Shown here piece after piece: positions 45,185-54,028 of a stretch of DNA of 64,000 nucleotides. Under the pieces are notes generated by a model. That model ran no database searches. It had not been told where the DNA came from and saw only the letters and a program-made list of their open reading frames with translations. Position 1 is the first letter of the stretch, and every line of letters begins with the position of its first letter. The stretch is from Paraburkholderia ginsengisoli NBRC 100965 (GTDB lineage: Bacteria; Pseudomonadota; Gammaproteobacteria; Burkholderiales; Burkholderiaceae): NCBI RefSeq assembly GCF_000739735.1, contig NZ_BBJF01000005.1:248001-312000 (forward strand). The letters are read 5' to 3'. The position numbers were made by a program, and so were the translations under genes.

Positions 45185-46195
45185 ATGTTCAAACCTCTTC
45201 TACGTCATTCCGGCACGGCCGCGCTCTGCGCCACGCTGCTCGCGCTCAGTTGCGCGGCGTCCGCGGCGGACCTGAAAAGCGGCCTGAAAATCGCGTTTGT
45301 GCCGAAGCAGATCAACAACCCGTACGAAGTGATCGCCGACGACGGCGGCATGGCCGCGATCAAGGAGTTCAACGGCGTGGGCAAGGTGGTGGGGCCGTCG
45401 GATGCGGGCGCGTCGTCGCAGGTGCAGTACATCAACACGCTGATCACGCAGCGCCAGGACGCGATCGTGATAGCCGCCAACGACGCGAACGCCGTTGTGC
45501 CGTATCTGAAGAAAGCGATGGGGCAAGGCATCAAGGTCGTGACTTTTGACTCGGATACGGCGCCCGAGGGTCGTCAACTGTTCGTGAACCAGGCGAACGC
45601 GGAAGGCATCGGCCGTGGCCAGGTGCAACTGGTGGCGAAGCTGATGGGCGGCGAGGGCGAGTTCGCGGTGCTGTCGGCCACGCCGAACGCGACCAATCAG
45701 AACACGTGGATCAAATGGATGCAGGAGGAGTTGAAGAAGCCGGAGTACTCGAAAATCAAGCTCGTGAAGATCGCCTACGGTAACGACGACGATCAGAAGT
45801 CGTTCGTCGAAACGCAGGGCCTGTTGCAGGCGTATCCGAATCTGAAGGCGATCGTCGCGCCGACCACGGTCGGTATCGCAGCGGCCGCGCGTTATATCTC
45901 GACGTCGTCGAGCAAGGGCAAGGTGGCGGTCACCGGGCTCGGCACGCCGAATCAGATGCGCGCGTTCGTGAAGAACGGCACCGTGACCGCGTTCCAGTTG
46001 TGGGACCCGAACCAGCTCGGCTACCTCGCGGCTTACGCGGCGGCGGCGCTGTCCTCGGGCAAGATCAGCGGCAAGGAAGGCGAGTCGTTCGACGCCGGCA
46101 AGCTCGGCAAGCGCACGATCGGCAAGCAAGGCGAAATCATTCTTGGACCGCCGACCACGTTCGACGCGAGCAATATCGACAACTTCAATTTCTGA
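45185..46195 (+). CDS. rhaS: Rhamnose ABC transporter, periplasmic binding protein
   Basis: A 336-residue exported sugar-binding protein. The signal peptide ends after ASA at about residue 27 (AASAADLKSG). IAFVPKQINNPYEVIADDGG, VQYINTLITQRQDAIVIAAND and VVTFDSDTAP are type-1 binding-protein features seen in the rhamnose-binding RhaS group. It is the last gene before a strong terminator at 46274. Confidence 0.9.
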   Translation: MFKPLLRHSGTAALCATLLALSCAASAADLKSGLKIAFVPKQINNPYEVIADDGGMAAIKEFNGVGKVVGPSDAGASSQVQYINTLITQRQDAIVIAANDANAVVPYLKKAMGQGIKVVTFDSDTAPEGRQLFVNQANAEGIGRGQVQLVAKLMGGEGEFAVLSATPNATNQNTWIKWMQEELKKPEYSKIKLVKIAYGNDDDQKSFVETQGLLQAYPNLKAIVAPTTVGIAAAARYISTSSSKGKVAVTGLGTPNQMRAFVKNGTVTAFQLWDPNQLGYLAAYAAAALSSGKISGKEGESFDAGKLGKRTIGKQGEIILGPPTTFDASNIDNFNF

Positions 46196-46273
46196 GTTGT
46201 CGGCCTTCGCAAAGAGGCCGCTCTTGCGGTTAGCGCGGCGATGAGGCATCGAACGAATTGATGCGTGACGATG

Positions 46274-46310
46274 CGCGTCCGGCGAAGGCCGCCGGCGCGC
46301 TTTTTCTTTT
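46274..46310 (+). terminator. Intrinsic terminator of the rhamnose transport operon
   Basis: A GC-rich stem (GCGCG, then CCGGC, loop GAAGGCC, GCCGG, CGCGC with one bulged base) followed by TTTTTCTTTT. It lies about 80 bases after the rhaS stop. Confidence 0.75.
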
Positions 46311-46316
46311 GCGTCC

Positions 46317-47489
46317 TTAGCGCCGGATCGAAAAGCGCCGCGCGTAGCCCGCCGATGCCGCGCCGCGGCCCCACACCTCGCCGTCGATCAACACTCGCGT
46401 CAAGTTTTCGCCAGGCACGGCCACGTTCATGCGCGTGGCCGCTTCGCGATACAGCTGCGTCTGGTTGATGCGCGCCGCGATCTGCGCGTAGTCCGCGCGC
46501 GCGTCGATCATCCCCCAGCGCTCGAACTGCGTGAGGAACCACTCGCCTTCGAAGGGATGCGGGTAGTTGACCGCGCCGTCGTCGAAGAAGCGCAGCGGCG
46601 GGCTTGTCGGCGTGACGGTGCCGCTGTTGGTATCTGTGTTTGCGCCGAGGCGCGCCGCAATCAGCGTTTCATCGATGCCGATGTAATCAGGCCGCGCGAG
46701 CCAGCGCGCGATCTCCTCGCGATGCCCCGCGCCGTCCAGCCAGCGGCATGCTTCGAGCATCGTCTGCACGAGCGCGCGGCTCGTGTTCGGATGCGCGTCG
46801 ACGAAATCGCGCCGACATGCGAGTACCTTCTCGGGATGATCGGGCCATACGTCGCCCGTGTACGCCACCGTCCTGCCGACGCGTTGCGCTTCGGCCAGCG
46901 CATTCCACGGTTCGCCGACACACAGGCCGTCGAGCTTGTCGTCGGCGAGCGCGGCGACCATTTGCGGCGGCGGAATCGCGACGCTCTCGATGTCGCGCAA
47001 CGGATCGACGCCTTGCGACGCGAGCCAGTAATACAGCCACATTGCATGCGTGCCGGTCGGGAAGGTCTGCGCAAACACCGGCTTGCGGCCGAGCGTCGCC
47101 AATGCTTTGCGCAAAGTGCGGTGTTCGGCGAGCGCGTCGGCGAGACGGTTCGACAGCGTGATGGCCTGGCCATTGCGGTTGAGCACCATCAGCACCGCCA
47201 TTTCCGTGCGCGGCGCGCCGACGCCGAGTTGCACGCCGTAGACGAGCCCGTAGAGCGCGTGCGCCGCGTCGAGATCGCCCGACAGCAGCTTGTCGCGCAC
47301 GGCGGCCCATGACGGTTGACGGCATAGCTCGAGCGTCAGGCCGTGCGCGTGGCCGAATTCGAGCAGCTTCGCGGCGACGAGCGGCGCGGCGTCGGACAGC
47401 GCGACGAAGCCGAGCCGCAGATGCGTCTTTTCGAGCCGCGCCAGCGGAGACGAAGCGGACGACGCGGCGATGGGAGCGGGAGTATTCAT
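46317..47489 (-). CDS. nasS: NasS-like nitrate/nitrite-binding sensor (CmpA/NrtA family)
   Basis: A 390-residue protein of the nitrate-binding (NrtA/CmpA) family: LRLGFVALSDAAPLVAAKLLEFG, DAAHALYGLVYGVQLG, TFPTGTHAMWLYYWLAS and IPPPQMVAALADDKLDG. It has no signal peptide, so it stays in the cytoplasm, which fits NasS, the sensor that binds its partner NasT until nitrate or nitrite appears. The NasT-like gene lies 10 bases before it on the same strand. Confidence 0.82.
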   Translation of the reverse strand: MNTPAPIAASSASSPLARLEKTHLRLGFVALSDAAPLVAAKLLEFGHAHGLTLELCRQPSWAAVRDKLLSGDLDAAHALYGLVYGVQLGVGAPRTEMAVLMVLNRNGQAITLSNRLADALAEHRTLRKALATLGRKPVFAQTFPTGTHAMWLYYWLASQGVDPLRDIESVAIPPPQMVAALADDKLDGLCVGEPWNALAEAQRVGRTVAYTGDVWPDHPEKVLACRRDFVDAHPNTSRALVQTMLEACRWLDGAGHREEIARWLARPDYIGIDETLIAARLGANTDTNSGTVTPTSPPLRFFDDGAVNYPHPFEGEWFLTQFERWGMIDARADYAQIAARINQTQLYREAATRMNVAVPGENLTRVLIDGEVWGRGAASAGYARRFSIRR

Positions 47490-47499
47490 GAGCGGCGCT

Positions 47500-48075
47500 T
47501 CATTTGTGCGAGTCGGCCGACGCGACCACCGCGCGCGCGACTTCGGCGAGTTTGACGCCCTGGTTCATGGCGCGTTTGCGCAGGCAGGCGTAGGCAGCGG
47601 GTTCGCTGATCTTCTGCTGATCCATCAGCAGGCGCTTGGCGCGATCGATCAGCTTGCGTTCGGCGAGTTCGTTCTCGACTTGCGCGAGGCGTTCGCGCAA
47701 CTGCGATTCCTGCGCGAAGCGCGCGAGCGCGACTTCGAGAATCGGCGCGAGCCGTTCGGTCGCGAGGCCTTCGACGAGGTAGGCCGTGACGCCCGCGCTG
47801 ACTGCGTCGCGAATCAACTGCTGGTTGGCGTCGTGGCTGAACATCAGCACCGGGCGAGGCGCGGTCGCATTCATCACCGCGAGCTGTTCGAGCGTGTCGC
47901 GCGACGGCGATTCGGTGTCGATGATGATGACGTCGGGCCGTTCGTTCTGCACCGCGCGATGCAGCGCTTGCGGCGTGGCCGTGCCGGCCAGCATCTGGCA
48001 GCCGAGGCGGGCGAGGGCATCGCGCAGATCGCCGATGGGTTTGTCGGTATCGGTGACGAGAAGAACACGCAGCAT
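47500..48075 (-). CDS. nasT: NasT-like ANTAR-domain antiterminator
   Basis: A 191-residue response regulator with an N-terminal receiver (VLLVTDTDKPIGDL, DVIIIDTESPSRDTL with the conserved Asp) and a C-terminal ANTAR domain (KLIDRAKRLLMDQQKISEPAAYACLRKRAM) that binds RNA hairpins. In nitrate assimilation NasT prevents early transcription stop in the leaders of nas/nir genes. None of those genes is in the window, so its target is elsewhere. Confidence 0.85.
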   Translation of the reverse strand: MLRVLLVTDTDKPIGDLRDALARLGCQMLAGTATPQALHRAVQNERPDVIIIDTESPSRDTLEQLAVMNATAPRPVLMFSHDANQQLIRDAVSAGVTAYLVEGLATERLAPILEVALARFAQESQLRERLAQVENELAERKLIDRAKRLLMDQQKISEPAAYACLRKRAMNQGVKLAEVARAVVASADSHK

Positions 48076-48273
48076 GGGGTAGGGGTTATCGACGGCTGAA
48101 CCCTGTCAAGCACCATCCATGCCACGCGTTGCGGTGTGCCGCGTCGGCGTTGTGACGGTAACGCAATCATGGACTTGGCGGCGCAGCCGGCCGGGACCGG
48201 CGCGCGCCGCTGCACCCGCGCGGGGCACGCGCTGTCGGTGCACCGAAGCGGCGCACGCCCGCCGCTCGTCGCG

Positions 48274-49554
48274 TCAGCGCCAGTGCCCGTAGCTGCGCGG
48301 CGAAAACAGCAGCGTCACCGCCATCATCGCAGCGACGCACACGGCCAGCATGATCCACGCGGCGCCGAAGCCACCACTCCAGCCGTGCACGAGACCGGCT
48401 ACGACCGGCGCGATCGCCGCGACGATAAAGCCGACGCCTTGAGTGAACGCGACCAGCCGGCCGGCGACGCGATGATCGGCGGCGTGATCCATCGCGGTCA
48501 CGAGCGACAGCGAAAAAGTCCCGCCGAGACCGGCGCCCGCCACGCCGATCCAGAGCAGCGGCGCGCTGTCGGGCCACACGATCAAACCCAGTAGTCCGAA
48601 CCATTGCGCCGACAGACCCAGCATCAGCCACGGGCGGCGATCGTGAAACGAGGCGGCGGCGAGCGGCAGCAGCAAGGCCGCGGCGGCCTGGAAGACCGTC
48701 ATTCCCGCGAGCAGCGAACCGCTTGCCGCGACGCTCACGCCGCGTTGCTGGTAGAAAGCCGGCAACCATGCGACGAGGCTCGTGTAGCCACCGTTGACGA
48801 TGCCGAAGTACAGGCCGAGCGTCCAGGCGCGGCGGTTGGTCCAGAGCTTGAGCGGCGCTGCGCGCATGGGCGATGACGCGGGTGCGGCCTGCTGCGCGGT
48901 GGTGTGGGATTCAGTGCGCAATGGGCCGTGCGAAGCGCGGCGATTCATGACCCACCAGCCGACCAGCGCAATGCAGGCCGGCACTGCCCACACAGCGAGA
49001 GCCGCGTGCCACGACTGCGTCGCGCGGCTCACCCACGGGCTCAGACTCGCGCCCAGTCCGCCGCCGCCCATGATCGATGCGGAGAACACGCCCATTGCCA
49101 ACGGCACGCGCGCGTGAAAGCGCTGCTTCATGACGGCGGGCAGTAGCGCCTGGATCGCGGCGACGCCCGCGCCGGCGAGTATCGCCGTCGCGAGCAGGGC
49201 GGCGCCGCTCGATGCGAGCCACCTTGCTGCGCAAGCCAAGGCGATCGCCAGCAAGCCGAGCGCGACGCCGCGTGTTTCGCCGACGCCGCGCGTCAGCGCG
49301 CCCGCGCCGAATGCGCCGAGCCCCATCGCGACGACCGGCAGGCTGGTCAGCAACGATGCGCCGTAGAAGCTGAGGCCGGTGGCGTCGCGGATGGTCGTCA
49401 TCAACGGGCTGATCGACGTGAGCAACGGGCGCAGGTTGATGCCGATCACGACGATCGCGCCGAGCCAGGCGATGTCGTGCGGCGTTAGCGGTGTAGCCGC
49501 GCAGGCGCGGTCGGCGGAACGATGGGCGGGGCTGGCGCTGGAGTGAGAATTCAC
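48274..49554 (-). CDS. MFS transporter, CynX/NimT family
   Basis: A 426-residue protein with 12 hydrophobic segments. WLGAIVVIGINLRPLLTSISPLMTTI, GLSFYGASLLTSLPVVAMG and GAFGAGALTRGVGETRGVALG fit the cyanate/2-nitroimidazole (CynX/NimT) branch of MFS. The nas pair downstream (199 bases away) suggests nitrogen-compound transport, but cyanate lyase or nitrate genes are not adjacent. The start at 49554 is followed upstream by a GntR-type twin operator. Confidence 0.82.
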   Translation of the reverse strand: MNSHSSASPAHRSADRACAATPLTPHDIAWLGAIVVIGINLRPLLTSISPLMTTIRDATGLSFYGASLLTSLPVVAMGLGAFGAGALTRGVGETRGVALGLLAIALACAARWLASSGAALLATAILAGAGVAAIQALLPAVMKQRFHARVPLAMGVFSASIMGGGGLGASLSPWVSRATQSWHAALAVWAVPACIALVGWWVMNRRASHGPLRTESHTTAQQAAPASSPMRAAPLKLWTNRRAWTLGLYFGIVNGGYTSLVAWLPAFYQQRGVSVAASGSLLAGMTVFQAAAALLLPLAAASFHDRRPWLMLGLSAQWFGLLGLIVWPDSAPLLWIGVAGAGLGGTFSLSLVTAMDHAADHRVAGRLVAFTQGVGFIVAAIAPVVAGLVHGWSGGFGAAWIMLAVCVAAMMAVTLLFSPRSYGHWR

Positions 49555-49711
49555 GTTGGACCTGGAGGCGGGGGATAAAACGCCGCGCTTGAACGACGCG
49601 CGTCAGGAGCGGCGGCGCGGCCCTCACGGGACGGCATGGGCTGGTGATTGGGCTCGATGAGCGTCGCCATGCGTAGTTCGCGGAGCAGGAGCGAACGCTT
49701 CGATACCGTTT

Positions 49712-49745
49712 TGGTCAACCATACTAACATGATATGGTTAACCAT
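49712..49745. promoter_or_regulatory. Twin palindromes, candidate GntR operator
   Basis: TGGTCAACCA (49712-49721) and TGGTTAACCA (49735-49744, inside the perfect palindrome ATGGTTAACCAT) have centres 23 bases apart, close to two helix turns. FadR/GntR-type regulators recognise TGGT...ACCA dyads, and a GntR gene starts at 49925. Confidence 0.65.
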
Positions 49746-49924
49746 TTTCGTGATGCCCGGTATAGCACACGTCATAGGCGGAGATCGTGCATGACGTTCC
49801 TGCATGCCGTCTGGCCGCGTCGCGTCGACTCACCTCGCCGCGCAATTGTTTTTCCGCCGACGTCCGCCGCTGGCCACGGCTAGAATGCCGGTCGAGATTG
49901 CTCCGTTCCCCGGTTACTGAATCC

Positions 49925-50689
49925 ATGGCTACACGTTCCCGCCGGTCCTCATCGGCCGACACCGCCACGAACACGCCCGCGCTCACGAACGACGCCGCCG
50001 CCGCAACCGCCGACGATTCGCCCAGCGTCGAAGAGCGCATTTACGCGTCGATTACGACGGCATTGCTGCAAGGGCGGCTGCGGCCGGGCGCGCAGCTGGT
50101 CGAGCGCGACCTCGCGGCCGCGTTCGGTTGCACGCGCGGCGCGCTGCGTAAGGTGCTGGCGCGACTCGGCTTCGAAGGCAAGCTGGTGCTCGCGGCGAAT
50201 CGCGGTGCGTTTGTGCCGTCGCCGTCGGAGGAGGACATTCGCCAGGTGTATCGCGCGCGGCAGATCGTCGAGGCGGGGATCGTCGCGGCGCTATGCGGGG
50301 CATTGAGCGCCGCGCACAAGCGCCGCTTGCGCGCGCATGTGCGCAGCGAGGAGAAGGCACTGCGCAGTGGCGCCATCGAGGAATCCGTGCGCCTCGCCGG
50401 CCAGTTTCACGTGCTGTTGACGGAGCTGGCGGGTGGCACCGAGTTGCTCGGCCTCGTCGGGCAACTGGTCGCAAAGACCGAGTTGTACAAGGCGCTATTC
50501 GATCCGTCGAAGGGGTCGGCCTGTTCCGCCGACGAGCACGCGCACATCATCGACGCGCTCGATGCAGGCGATCTGCCGGCGGCGCTGGCAGCCATGCGAG
50601 AGCATCTGTCGGAACTGGAGGAGCGGGTGGTCGGGCAGGTGCGCAAAAGCGCCGCCGGAGAGGATCTCGGAGCGGTCTTCGGGCGGTAG
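49925..50689 (+). CDS. GntR-family regulator (FadR/FCD type)
   Basis: A 254-residue regulator. After a Ser/Thr/Ala-rich lead of about 40 residues comes a winged helix (ERIYASITTALLQGRLRPGAQL, VERDLAAAFGCTRGALRKVLARL) and then a helical FCD ligand domain (RQVYRARQIVEAGIVAALC, HAHIIDALDAGDLPAALAAMREHL). The ATG at 49925 sits in a longer open frame from 49787. It is divergent from the CynX-type transporter gene, with a likely operator between them; the transporter is the obvious first target. Confidence 0.85.
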   Translation: MATRSRRSSSADTATNTPALTNDAAAATADDSPSVEERIYASITTALLQGRLRPGAQLVERDLAAAFGCTRGALRKVLARLGFEGKLVLAANRGAFVPSPSEEDIRQVYRARQIVEAGIVAALCGALSAAHKRRLRAHVRSEEKALRSGAIEESVRLAGQFHVLLTELAGGTELLGLVGQLVAKTELYKALFDPSKGSACSADEHAHIIDALDAGDLPAALAAMREHLSELEERVVGQVRKSAAGEDLGAVFGR

Positions 50690-51053
50690 AAAAGAAACGG
50701 GATGGCGCGCAACGAGGCGCAGCATCCGGTGACTAAGCGGGACACATAGCCGCTTGCGACGAATCCGCGGGGCATTTGACCGCCTGCGTAGCGCAGCGGT
50801 TTGTGCAATGTGAACGACTCGCGAGCGAGCCACCCCGACGGGCGCACCCCCGCACAAACGTACGGAGAGGGCACGAAAAAACGTACAAAATTCCTGCGAT
50901 GCCGCAGCGCGCCGCTCAGGCTCGAGTCAATCAATCAATCGGCGAGTCGAGCCGGAGAAGGCGCGCGAAAGGCTTCGCGTACAACTCAATCAATCGCAGC
51001 CGATCACGCGACGACCGTGCGCAGCGCGGTCAGCAGCGTGCCGTCAGTCAGCC
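50690..51053. other. Intergenic region, no gene recognised
   Basis: 364 bases between GntR and the IF-1 gene. Short tandem-like AATCAATCAATC occurs at about 50926-50940, but no gene, RNA or terminator with a T-run was found. Confidence 0.4.
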
Positions 51054-51326
51054 TTAACGGCGACGGAATTGCGTATTGCGGGCGCCGCCGCCACCGCTGG
51101 CGCGCTCGTCCTTGTGACGGAAATTGATCCGGCCTTTGGTCAGATCGTAGACCGACAGTTCCAGCGTCACGCGGTCGCCCGCGAGAATACGGATGTGGTT
51201 CTTGCGCATGCGTCCGGACGCGTAAGCGCCAACCACGACGCCGTTGTCGAGCGTCACGCGGTAACGGCTGTCCGGAAGTACTTCGTCGACGATACCGTCA
51301 AGTTCAAGCAGTTCTTCTTTCGCCAT
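51054..51326 (-). CDS. infA: Translation initiation factor IF-1
   Basis: A 90-residue single-S1-domain protein that occupies the ribosomal A site during initiation. [48 protein letters not shown] and [13 protein letters not shown] are classical. The tail beyond residue 72 ([11 protein letters not shown], then QFRRR) is longer and more basic than E. coli IF-1. Burkholderia usually carry a second IF-1 in the ribosomal-protein operon, and this isolated copy, not near ribosomal genes, is probably the additional one. Confidence 0.93.
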   Translation of the reverse strand: MAKEELLELDGIVDEVLPDSRYRVTLDNGVVVGAYASGRMRKNHIRILAGDRVTLELSVYDLTKGRINFRHKDERASGGGGARNTQFRRR

Positions 51327-51467
51327 GCATAACTCCTGGTCGATGGGATAACGGGTTGCCGGCCGCCGGCGAAGCCGGGCGGCACGGCATTGAATACGTT
51401 GACAGCGGTTTTTCAGGCCCGCTGCGTTTGCGGCATCAGCCTATGTGCTGATAGTACCGCTCAAAGA

Positions 51468-51749
51468 TCAAAGATCGGCAACAGACTGGCCATCTACACG
51501 GCCGTCGATCAGTTGCTCGGCGTGAGCCATGCACGCGATGCGCGCCTTGCCCGTGCCGTCAAACGGAAACAGGTACTGCAGACGGAACACCCGGCCGTCG
51601 GCCGCCGCGTTCGCGCCCACGCGGCAGATGCGCACCGAGGCGTCGTAGCCCGCGTCGGGATTGCGGCTCGTCTGACCGTCCGCCGGGCGGCGCGGATAGA
51701 CGAGCGGGTGAATTTCGTAACCCTTGTACGTCTTGACAACTGAATTCAT
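51468..51749 (-). CDS. Small YKGYE-family protein, unknown function
   Basis: A 93-residue paralogue of the protein at 22760-22975, beginning MNSVVKTYKGYEIHPL. The middle has a Cys/Arg-rich strand (YDASVRICRVG) and a DGR turn; the end has an Ala-rich helix. The insert of about 20 residues between the first and second strands explains the greater length. Not a named family to me. Confidence 0.68.
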   Translation of the reverse strand: MNSVVKTYKGYEIHPLVYPRRPADGQTSRNPDAGYDASVRICRVGANAAADGRVFRLQYLFPFDGTGKARIACMAHAEQLIDGRVDGQSVADL

Positions 51750-52304
51750 GAAGCATGTGTCCTGTATTACGTGGTCGACGTGTCACGCGTGTTACGCGCG
51801 GCAAGACAGACCGGCGGTGCTGCACCCAGGGGCGCACCGCCATGGAAAAAGTTGGCACAGGCCCGATGGCGAGGGCTTGAGCGCGGCCGCGCAAAATCGC
51901 GGATTCGATGGAGAAGAAACACGCTGAAGTCGCGCAGACATCGGGCGCGTAAAGCTGAACCGCTCAGCTGTACAACTCGCGACGGCGAATGCATGCGGCG
52001 CATTGCCGGAGTGACGGGATCGCCGACGGGCGGCGGTCGAACAGTCGGGGGTGGTGCGGAGATGCCGGTTTGAGACTGCCTGCTGTTGCCTGGTGCTACT
52101 AATCCGGATACAGCTATTCCAACATGATGCACTAAATGGGGCTAATTGGATAGCAAAAACTTCCGCGCAGCGGCAAATCGCCCGCCTGACGGGGCTTTGG
52201 GCGCAATTCGGCAGGCCGCGCGCGGCGCAGCGCGCATGAGCGACGCGCCGGGTACATAGCGCGGCGTGCCAGGGAAGCGGCGAATTAGTGGACCGAACGA
52301 CGCT
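51750..52304. other. Intergenic region, no gene recognised
   Basis: 555 bases. A long minus-strand frame (51767-52132) is Pro/Arg-rich with no family pattern. Nothing coding or RNA-like could be supported. Confidence 0.4.
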
Positions 52305-52523
52305 TTAGCGGGACGTTTCGGCGACGCGCTTCTGCAATTCGCGCGACGCCGCCAGCGGAATGCGCGCGTCGTCCCAGCCGGCCAGCCATTCGACTTCCTT
52401 TGACGTAAAGATCTGTCCGTGATTGCGCAGCGCGTATTGCAGCGAGTCGATGATGTGATTGCGGATGATTTCCGGCGTGCCTTTGTCATCGAGTACCGCG
52501 CGAAACGCTTCGAGCGTGGCCAT
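52305..52523 (-). CDS. Small hypothetical protein
   Basis: A 72-residue protein (MATLEAFRAVLDD start, then IIRNHIIDSLQYAL, WLAGWDDARIPLAAS) with an all-helical look. GGAG lies six bases before the ATG, which I chose inside a longer frame. It may be a small regulatory or DNA-associated protein, but nothing points to a role. Confidence 0.65.
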   Translation of the reverse strand: MATLEAFRAVLDDKGTPEIIRNHIIDSLQYALRNHGQIFTSKEVEWLAGWDDARIPLAASRELQKRVAETSR

Positions 52524-52783
52524 CTGTGTCTCCGTGAGGGGGATGGTGGTTTTATCGCACGAAAAAAATCGCGGCGCCACGCGGACAAAAATCGTCTTGG
52601 GGTAGGGAAAGCGGGCGTGGCGGGTTTGATCCGCGTGGCCGATGGCCGACGGCAGGTGGCTGCGGTCACTGCGGTCACTGTGGGGTCACCGTGGTCGCGG
52701 CCGCGGAGCGGGGTGGCTACAATGGCGACTCGCGGCGGCCCCCGCGCAACCCGCGCCGCCTCCTCCGAACACTGCGATTTCCC

Positions 52784-53428
52784 ATGCGCAACACAAACGT
52801 GTCTCCCGTGAAAGACCTGCTGCTGAAGCGTTACGCTCCGATCGCCGACGGCATCGCGGCGCTCCTCTATCCATGTGCCGAAGTGGTGATTCACGACCTG
52901 CGCGATCAGACCATCGCGTACCTCGTGAACAATCTGTCGAAGCTCGAAGTCGGCGGCCCGTCGGTGCTCGACGAGGTCCATTACGCGGCGCGCGGGCAGA
53001 CCATCGGACCGTACGAAAAGCTCAACTGGGACGGCCGGCGCATGCGCTGCGTGAGCAACATCCTGTTCGACGACGACGGCAAGCCCGCCGGCATGCTGTG
53101 CGTCAACTTCAATATCGCGGTGTTCGAGGACGTGCGCTCGACGCTCGATCTGTTCATCAGGGGCGGCAATCTGTCGGACGCGCCCGCGGAGGACCTGTTC
53201 CGCGACGACTGGCAGGACCGCATCAACACGTACCTGCACACGTGGCTGCGCGAGCGGCAGATCGGCATCAATGCGCTTACGCGCGAACACAAACGGGAAA
53301 TCGTCGAGGCGCTGCATGCGCAGGGCGCGTTTCGCGGCCGTAGTTCGGCGAACTACGTGGCCGCGGTGCTGACGATGGGCCGCGCGACGGTCTACAAGAT
53401 TCTGAAGCAGATGAAAGAGGGCGGCTGA
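52784..53428 (+). CDS. YheO-family transcriptional regulator (PAS plus HTH)
   Basis: A 214-residue regulator. Residues 8-125 form a YheO-like PAS domain (LLKRYAPIADGIAAL, EVVIHDLRDQTIAYL, GPYEKLNWDGRRMRCVSNIL) and the last 60 residues hold an HTH_22-type helix-turn-helix (SSANYVAAVLTMGRATVYKIL). Known relatives include DauR, which controls D-arginine use. Its own target is not clear; no amino-acid gene is adjacent. The small DUF1653 gene follows after 40 bases. Confidence 0.82.
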   Translation: MRNTNVSPVKDLLLKRYAPIADGIAALLYPCAEVVIHDLRDQTIAYLVNNLSKLEVGGPSVLDEVHYAARGQTIGPYEKLNWDGRRMRCVSNILFDDDGKPAGMLCVNFNIAVFEDVRSTLDLFIRGGNLSDAPAEDLFRDDWQDRINTYLHTWLRERQIGINALTREHKREIVEALHAQGAFRGRSSANYVAAVLTMGRATVYKILKQMKEGG

Positions 53429-53468
53429 CGCCTTCAGCACTGCGCGTTCAAACACGAGGAGGAGGGCA

Positions 53469-53660
53469 ATGGTGCGTTACCGGCACTACAAAGGCGGTAT
53501 ATACGAACTGATTTGCGAGGCGACGCTGGAGTCCGATCCGACGGTCACGATGATCGTCTACAAGGCGGCCAATGGTACGATCTGGACGCGTCCCGCATCG
53601 GTGTTTTTCGAACTGATCGAGCACGACGGCATGAAGGTGCAGCGCTTCGCACCGATCTGA
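53469..53660 (+). CDS. DUF1653 domain protein
   Basis: A 63-residue one-domain protein: YRHYKGGIYELICEATLESD, VYKAANGTIWTRPASVFFE. The RYRHYKGxxYxV pattern and the WxRPxxxFxE ending are typical of DUF1653. GAGGAGG is three bases before the ATG, and the gene may share the YheO transcript. Function unknown. Confidence 0.85.
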   Translation: MVRYRHYKGGIYELICEATLESDPTVTMIVYKAANGTIWTRPASVFFELIEHDGMKVQRFAPI

Positions 53661-53747
53661 CAGTCGCGGGCGTTCAGCCCATTTCACATCCACTCATTGC
53701 GGCTTGCGCGAACGCGCGCAGCCATGCGTTATCAACGGGAAATCTGA

Positions 53748-53942
53748 ATGCGTTTATTGCTTGCCATCCTTCTGCCGTGGTTTCAGTTCTTCACGATCGG
53801 CCGTCCGTTTGCGGGCATCATTTGCCTGATTTTGCAGATCACGCTGATCGGCTGGATTCCGGCTGCGATCTGGTCGGTGTACGCATTGAGCCAGTACAAC
53901 ACCGACAAGAAAATCGCCCGCGCAATGGGCAACGGGCGTTAA
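53748..53942 (+). CDS. Pmp3/YqaE-like small membrane protein
   Basis: A 64-residue protein with two hydrophobic segments (LLLAILLPWFQFFTIG and GIICLILQITLIGWIPAAIWSVYAL) and a hydrophilic KK/DKK tail. The ILQITLIGWIPAAIWSVYAL part resembles Pmp3/YqaE peptides linked to salt and membrane stress in other organisms. The ATG at 53748 follows AACGGGAA. Confidence 0.8.
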   Translation: MRLLLAILLPWFQFFTIGRPFAGIICLILQITLIGWIPAAIWSVYALSQYNTDKKIARAMGNGR

Positions 53943-54028
53943 GACTCGCTTGCGATCAACACGCGCGCCGCTTCAGATGAACGGCAATCCGCGCGTGCCG
54001 TAATTTGTGATGCCGTCTGCACGACGGT

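Noticed and set aside
50926..50940. AATCAATCAATC run as a repeat element
   Set aside because: Only three units in a low-information stretch; not enough for a repeat feature.
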